The notes under the pieces are model-generated. The model saw nothing but the letters and a program-made list of their open reading frames with translations, was not told the origin of the DNA and searched no databases. Shown here in pieces: positions 60,584-64,000 of a stretch of DNA of 64,000 nucleotides. This DNA comes from Kangiella sp. TOML190 (GTDB lineage: Bacteria > Pseudomonadota > Gammaproteobacteria > Enterobacterales > Kangiellaceae). Both the position numbers and the translations under genes were made by a program. The stretch lies in contig NZ_BQYL01000001.1 of the NCBI RefSeq assembly GCF_023706045.1, forward strand, positions 1,054,001 to 1,118,000, in the 5' to 3' direction. Positions within the stretch are counted from its first letter, which is position 1. Each line of letters starts with the position of its first letter.

Positions 60584-63187
60584 ATGACTAACAAGACAAT
60601 GATAGCTAAAGCTGTTAAAGCAGCTTTATACAGCGGCTTTGCTGCTTCTATCGCTATCTCCTCTCCAGCAACTTTCGCTGCTGAAGAAGAAGGCGCTGAA
60701 GAACAGAACGTTGTTGTAACAACGGGTTCTCGACTAAAGCGAAGTGACGTAGAAGGCGCTCTTCCTGTAACAATTATTGACCGTGAACAAATTGAATTAA
60801 GCGGTGAGTCAAACGCTGCTGATTTTTTGCGTAATTTGACTTTTAACAGTGGTGGTTCTTTCCGCCCACAATCTGGTAGTTCTGCTCAAGGTACTGCTTC
60901 AATCAGTTTACGTGGTATTGGCGCTAGCCGTACTTTGGTCTTGATTGATGGCCGTCGTCTACCTAAATCTGGTTCGACGGGTTCTACTCAAGATTTGAAT
61001 ACTATTCCAATGGGTGCTATTGAGCGTATTGAGGTACTAGTTGATGGTGCTTCAGCGGTATACGGTTCTGACGCAATTGGTGGTGTTGTAAACGTAATTT
61101 TGCGTTCCGATTATGAAGGCGCTGAAATTATGTTAGGTCGTGCAGGCGTTAGTATTCCTCGTGACGGTGGTGACAGAGAAGAAGGTTCTATCGTATTTGG
61201 TGCAGCAGGCGATCGTTCTAACATCATCGCTGGTATTTCTTGGAATGATCGTGACATCATATTTGCGCGTGATTTCCCTTGGAACACTCCTGGCGGTTCT
61301 ATTTATGGTAACAGCTTCACTACTATTGATGGACAAGGTTTCGATAACTTTGACTGGACTTCTATTCCGGATGGTCAAGGCGGTACAGCTTGTGACTTCC
61401 CGGGTACAGGTTTCTACACCATTGGCAACGTCAATGCAGTTAACCCTGATCAAACACGTTGTGCCTACGACTTTACATTAGTAAGTGCTGATGAAGCGTC
61501 GATTAAAAACAAAGGTTTGTTCATTAAAGCTGAGCACGAAGTCAACGATGACTGGATGATTTACATGAATGCTCGTGTAACTCGTACAGAATCTTTTGGT
61601 CGTTATGCTCCAGTACCTGATTCGAGCTTCTTCTCGACTCCGTTAACAGCCGATAGCCCAAATAACCCAACCAATCCTAATGGTAACGTTTACGATGCAA
61701 GCTTAGGTCTAGCACCACAAGCTGTAAACTGGTGGCACCGTTTTGATGCACTAGGTAATCGTGATTCTACCGTAACTAACAACATGAATGATGTGTTGAT
61801 TGGTACAACCGGTAACTGGATGAATGTGGACTGGGATATAGGTTATCGTCGTACAGATAATAAAACTGACGATGTAGGACGTAACTATTTACTACGTTCA
61901 GCAGCTTCAACTTTGATTGAGTCAGGTGCTTATGACTTAGCAAATCCATATGCTTCAGACGAAGATGTTCTAAATGCAATGAGAATCACGGTTTACCGTG
62001 AGTCAAACTTCGATTTTGAAGAAGCGTTTGCTCAAGGTCAATTTGATTTATTCGATATGGGCGGCGGTACTTCATCTATGTTAGTAGGTGCTGAGTGGCG
62101 TAAAGAAATCTACTCTGATCAGTACGATCCACAATCTGAAGCAGGTCAAGTAGGTGGTTCAGCGGGTAACTCTGCAGCAGGTACACGTCAAGTTCGCGTT
62201 CTTGCATTCGAGGCTCTATTCCCATTCACCGATAACTTTGAAATGAATGTTGCGGCTCGTTACGATGATTACTCTGATTTTGGTGATAACACTTCTCCAA
62301 AAGTATCATTCCGTTACCAGCCATGGGATGAGTTGACTCTTCGTGCATCTTGGGGTCAAGGTTTCCGTGCACCGTCACTACCTGAGTTAAACGCTAAAAC
62401 TACTTTTAGTGCGACTTCAGTAAATGATCCTCAAAGTTGTGTTGCTCAAGGCCAGCCTGCTGACTGTTCATTGCAAATCAATGAATTCAGACAAGCTAAT
62501 CCTGCGTTGCAAGCAGAAGAATCAGATCAATACTCTATTGGTGCAGCTTGGCAGCCACTGGAATGGTTAAACTTAACTGTTGATTACAGTAATATTGAAA
62601 TCACCGATCAAATTACTCTAATTGGTCCTCAAGATATTATTGATTCTCAAATCACCGGTGTTCCAGTTCCAGCTGGTTTGACTTGTACACGTGCGCCAAG
62701 TGGTTCGATCGTTGAGTGTTTAACTGGCTTTGGTAACCAAGGTGAGTTAGAAGTTGAAAATATGGATGTTAACTTACGCATGAACTTTGATCTTTGGGGC
62801 GGTCAATTGACCTCAAACACTCAATGGTCTCGTGTCATAAGCTACAGCTTCGATGGTGGAGACAGTATTGTTAGAAATGCTGGTTTGCCAAAAGATCGTT
62901 TAACGCTTTGGAACACTTACGCTATCAACGACTTCACTTTCGGTTATAACCTAAACCTAATCGGTCACAATGGTCAAGATACTAACCGTGCTGGTACTTG
63001 GGTTACACATGACTTACAAGTGAACTACAGTGCTCCTTGGGATGGTCGTTTCACTGTTGGTGTACGTAACATTGGTGAGAAATTCCCTCCAATCGGTAAG
63101 GGCTCAACTGGCGGTCGTGACTATGACTTCGGTCTTTACGACGGTTTTGGTCGAGTAACTTACATGCGTTACACTCAATCTTTCTAA
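60584..63187 (+). CDS. TonB-dependent outer-membrane receptor
   Basis: The 867-residue protein has a signal peptide (about 1-33), a Val-Val-Thr-Thr-Gly-Ser-Arg-Leu pre-plug motif, a plug domain (about 52-170: Arg-Gly-Ile-Gly, Leu-Ile-Asp-Gly-Arg-Arg-Leu, Val-Leu-Val-Asp-Gly-Ala-Ser-Ala-Val-Tyr-Gly-Ser-Asp-Ala-Ile-Gly-Gly) and a C-terminal barrel with Phe-Arg-Ala-Pro-Ser-Leu-Pro-Glu-Leu and a terminal Phe. It resembles the large-substrate receptors of marine gammaproteobacteria that take up peptides or carbohydrates. The substrate is unknown. Codons are biased to GGT, CGT and GCT, unlike many neighbours, suggesting high expression. It is divergent from glnA. Confidence 0.93.
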   Translation: MTNKTMIAKAVKAALYSGFAASIAISSPATFAAEEEGAEEQNVVVTTGSRLKRSDVEGALPVTIIDREQIELSGESNAADFLRNLTFNSGGSFRPQSGSSAQGTASISLRGIGASRTLVLIDGRRLPKSGSTGSTQDLNTIPMGAIERIEVLVDGASAVYGSDAIGGVVNVILRSDYEGAEIMLGRAGVSIPRDGGDREEGSIVFGAAGDRSNIIAGISWNDRDIIFARDFPWNTPGGSIYGNSFTTIDGQGFDNFDWTSIPDGQGGTACDFPGTGFYTIGNVNAVNPDQTRCAYDFTLVSADEASIKNKGLFIKAEHEVNDDWMIYMNARVTRTESFGRYAPVPDSSFFSTPLTADSPNNPTNPNGNVYDASLGLAPQAVNWWHRFDALGNRDSTVTNNMNDVLIGTTGNWMNVDWDIGYRRTDNKTDDVGRNYLLRSAASTLIESGAYDLANPYASDEDVLNAMRITVYRESNFDFEEAFAQGQFDLFDMGGGTSSMLVGAEWRKEIYSDQYDPQSEAGQVGGSAGNSAAGTRQVRVLAFEALFPFTDNFEMNVAARYDDYSDFGDNTSPKVSFRYQPWDELTLRASWGQGFRAPSLPELNAKTTFSATSVNDPQSCVAQGQPADCSLQINEFRQANPALQAEESDQYSIGAAWQPLEWLNLTVDYSNIEITDQITLIGPQDIIDSQITGVPVPAGLTCTRAPSGSIVECLTGFGNQGELEVENMDVNLRMNFDLWGGQLTSNTQWSRVISYSFDGGDSIVRNAGLPKDRLTLWNTYAINDFTFGYNLNLIGHNGQDTNRAGTWVTHDLQVNYSAPWDGRFTVGVRNIGEKFPPIGKGSTGGRDYDFGLYDGFGRVTYMRYTQSF

Positions 63188-63208
63188 AACTTAGTTTTAA
63201 AAAGATAA

Positions 63209-63239
63209 AAAAGGGCGAGATTTTCGCCCTTTTTTTTTA
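63209..63239 (+). terminator. rho-independent terminator after the receptor gene
   Basis: AAGGGCGA and TCGCCCTT form an 8-bp stem with a 5-nt loop, followed by a T run of about nine bases. Confidence 0.93.
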
Positions 63240-63252
63240 TGAGAGCTGTTAT

Positions 63253-64000
63253 ATGAGAAAAGATAAAAAGTATAGAAAAGACGTTTGGTCGAGCTATTGG
63301 CAAAAGAGTGTTATTGAATCTTGTGCGGGCTTTATTCAGTCAGATGAGTCTGATATCGAACGATTTTGGGAAGTTTGCTCGCAAGAGATATCAAGTTCTG
63401 ATCAAGTTCTCGATCTTTGTATGGGCAAAGGTGCTGTTATTAAAAGCATCCTGAACCAAAAAACATTAGCTAAAGAAGATTTCCCACTTTGCTATGGAGT
63501 TGACTTAGCGAGCTATTCAGAGCAACTCGCTTGGTTAGAGCCGTATCGTGCAAATGTTAGACTATTACTTAATACTTCAATTGAGGATATCCCTTTAAAA
63601 GATAACTCTATTGATCACTGTGTAAGTCAGTTTGGAATAGAGTATGCGTTGTCAGAGGCTACTTATAGTGAGTTATTGAGGTTGTTGAAGCCGAAAGCGA
63701 AACTCAGCTTGGTTATTCACCATAGTGACTCCATTCTAATTAACGTCGCAAGGCAAGAAATTGAACAAATAGATTTTCTAGTGGATGAGATAGGAGTATT
63801 TGAAAAAGTTGAAAAAATGATTCCTTTCTTTGTGCTACTAAGAAATCCGGCCAATATTAGTAAGCTTAATAAGAGCGCTGAAGCACAACACGCAAGGCAG
63901 GAATATAATCAAAATTTAACTGCAATCAAGGCTAATGTTGAAAAATTTATTAATCCAGATATTCTACAGGAATCATTAAATATTTTTTCTAACTGCTTAC
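63253..64000 (+). CDS. SAM-dependent class I methyltransferase (3' truncated by the window)
   Basis: A frame opens at ATG 63253 and stays open to the window end (249 codons). Motif I reads Val-Leu-Asp-Leu-Cys-Met-Gly-Lys-Gly-Ala, followed by a Tyr-Gly-Val-Asp-Leu-Ala acidic loop and a Ile-Glu-Asp-Ile-Pro-Leu-Lys-Asp-Asn-Ser-Ile-Asp-His segment, as in the Methyltransf_11 group. Substrate is unknown. It follows the TonB receptor terminator by 13 bp, so a separate promoter or read-through would be needed. Confidence 0.75.
   Translation, partial: MRKDKKYRKDVWSSYWQKSVIESCAGFIQSDESDIERFWEVCSQEISSSDQVLDLCMGKGAVIKSILNQKTLAKEDFPLCYGVDLASYSEQLAWLEPYRANVRLLLNTSIEDIPLKDNSIDHCVSQFGIEYALSEATYSELLRLLKPKAKLSLVIHHSDSILINVARQEIEQIDFLVDEIGVFEKVEKMIPFFVLLRNPANISKLNKSAEAQHARQEYNQNLTAIKANVEKFINPDILQESLNIFSNCL

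Noticed and set aside
61140-61481. A 113-codon open frame inside the TonB receptor gene
   Set aside because: It overlaps a well-supported receptor gene in another frame, lacks a ribosome binding site and shows no family features.

Overview
The window looks like a contiguous piece of a gammaproteobacterial chromosome of moderate GC. It carries a caa3-type cytochrome c oxidase with its assembly genes, a complete type II secretion cluster (gspC-N), ompR-envZ next to hslO-hslR, a secB-gpsA block, and a glnA-ntrB-ntrC block. Gene order and protein style suggest a marine gammaproteobacterium, perhaps Kangiella-like. That placement is an inference from gene content only; no rRNA or tRNA gene is present.

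Layout. 1-1.4 kb: end of an unknown gene, a type IV pilin accessory protein (TfpX/TfpZ type) and a small thioesterase. 1.5-5.1 kb: VWA lipoprotein, ECF sigma factor and a one-helix anti-sigma-like protein. 5.3-9.7 kb: coxB, coxA, ctaG, ctaE. 9.8-15.9 kb: a BamA-like outer-membrane protein, lipopolysaccharide core genes (heptosyltransferase, Kdo kinase), a metallopeptidase and a DUF3667 membrane protein. 15.9-20.4 kb: oxidase assembly (DUF2909, SURF1, a Sco-like protein, ctaA, ctaB, SCO). 20.4-27.7 kb: MATE transporter, a second heptosyltransferase, an LpxL-type acyltransferase, small housekeeping genes and an HTH/membrane-protein pair with a perfect palindromic operator. 27.8-33.8 kb: tex, ompR-envZ, hslO, hslR. 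34.0-45.8 kb: gspC-N, followed by yrfG and nudE. 47.0-51.0 kb: ctp protease, envC, gpmI. 51.2-55.2 kb: qmcA-nfeD, then rhodanese-grxC-secB-gpsA. 55.2-55.9 kb: a gene-free island of short palindromic repeats. 55.9-60.2 kb (minus strand): trmL, a short NtrC, ntrB, a DUF4124 protein and glnA. 60.6 kb to the end: a TonB-dependent receptor and a truncated methyltransferase gene.

The most unusual feature is the nitrogen regulation block. The ntrC gene is an intact 206-codon frame in which a normal NtrC receiver (D54, T82, K104) is joined directly to an NtrC-type Fis DNA-binding domain. The whole central AAA+ sigma-54 activation domain is absent. A perfect NtrC-box palindrome (TGCACC-N5-GGTGCA) lies upstream of glnA, and a near-perfect one overlaps the predicted ntrB promoter. 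The glnA leader contains no GG-N10-GC sigma-54 element but does have a TATAAT -10. The local circuit therefore appears to have been rewired from sigma-54 activation to sigma-70-type activation and repression by a RegA-like two-domain regulator.

Other points of interest are a TG[SA]RIxADS motif shared by the VWA lipoprotein and the anti-sigma-like protein (and resembling the pre-plug motif of TonB receptors), an FNR/Anr-like box before coxB, a 26-bp perfect palindrome before the HTH module, and alanine instead of glycine before the predicted cleavage site of two pseudopilins.
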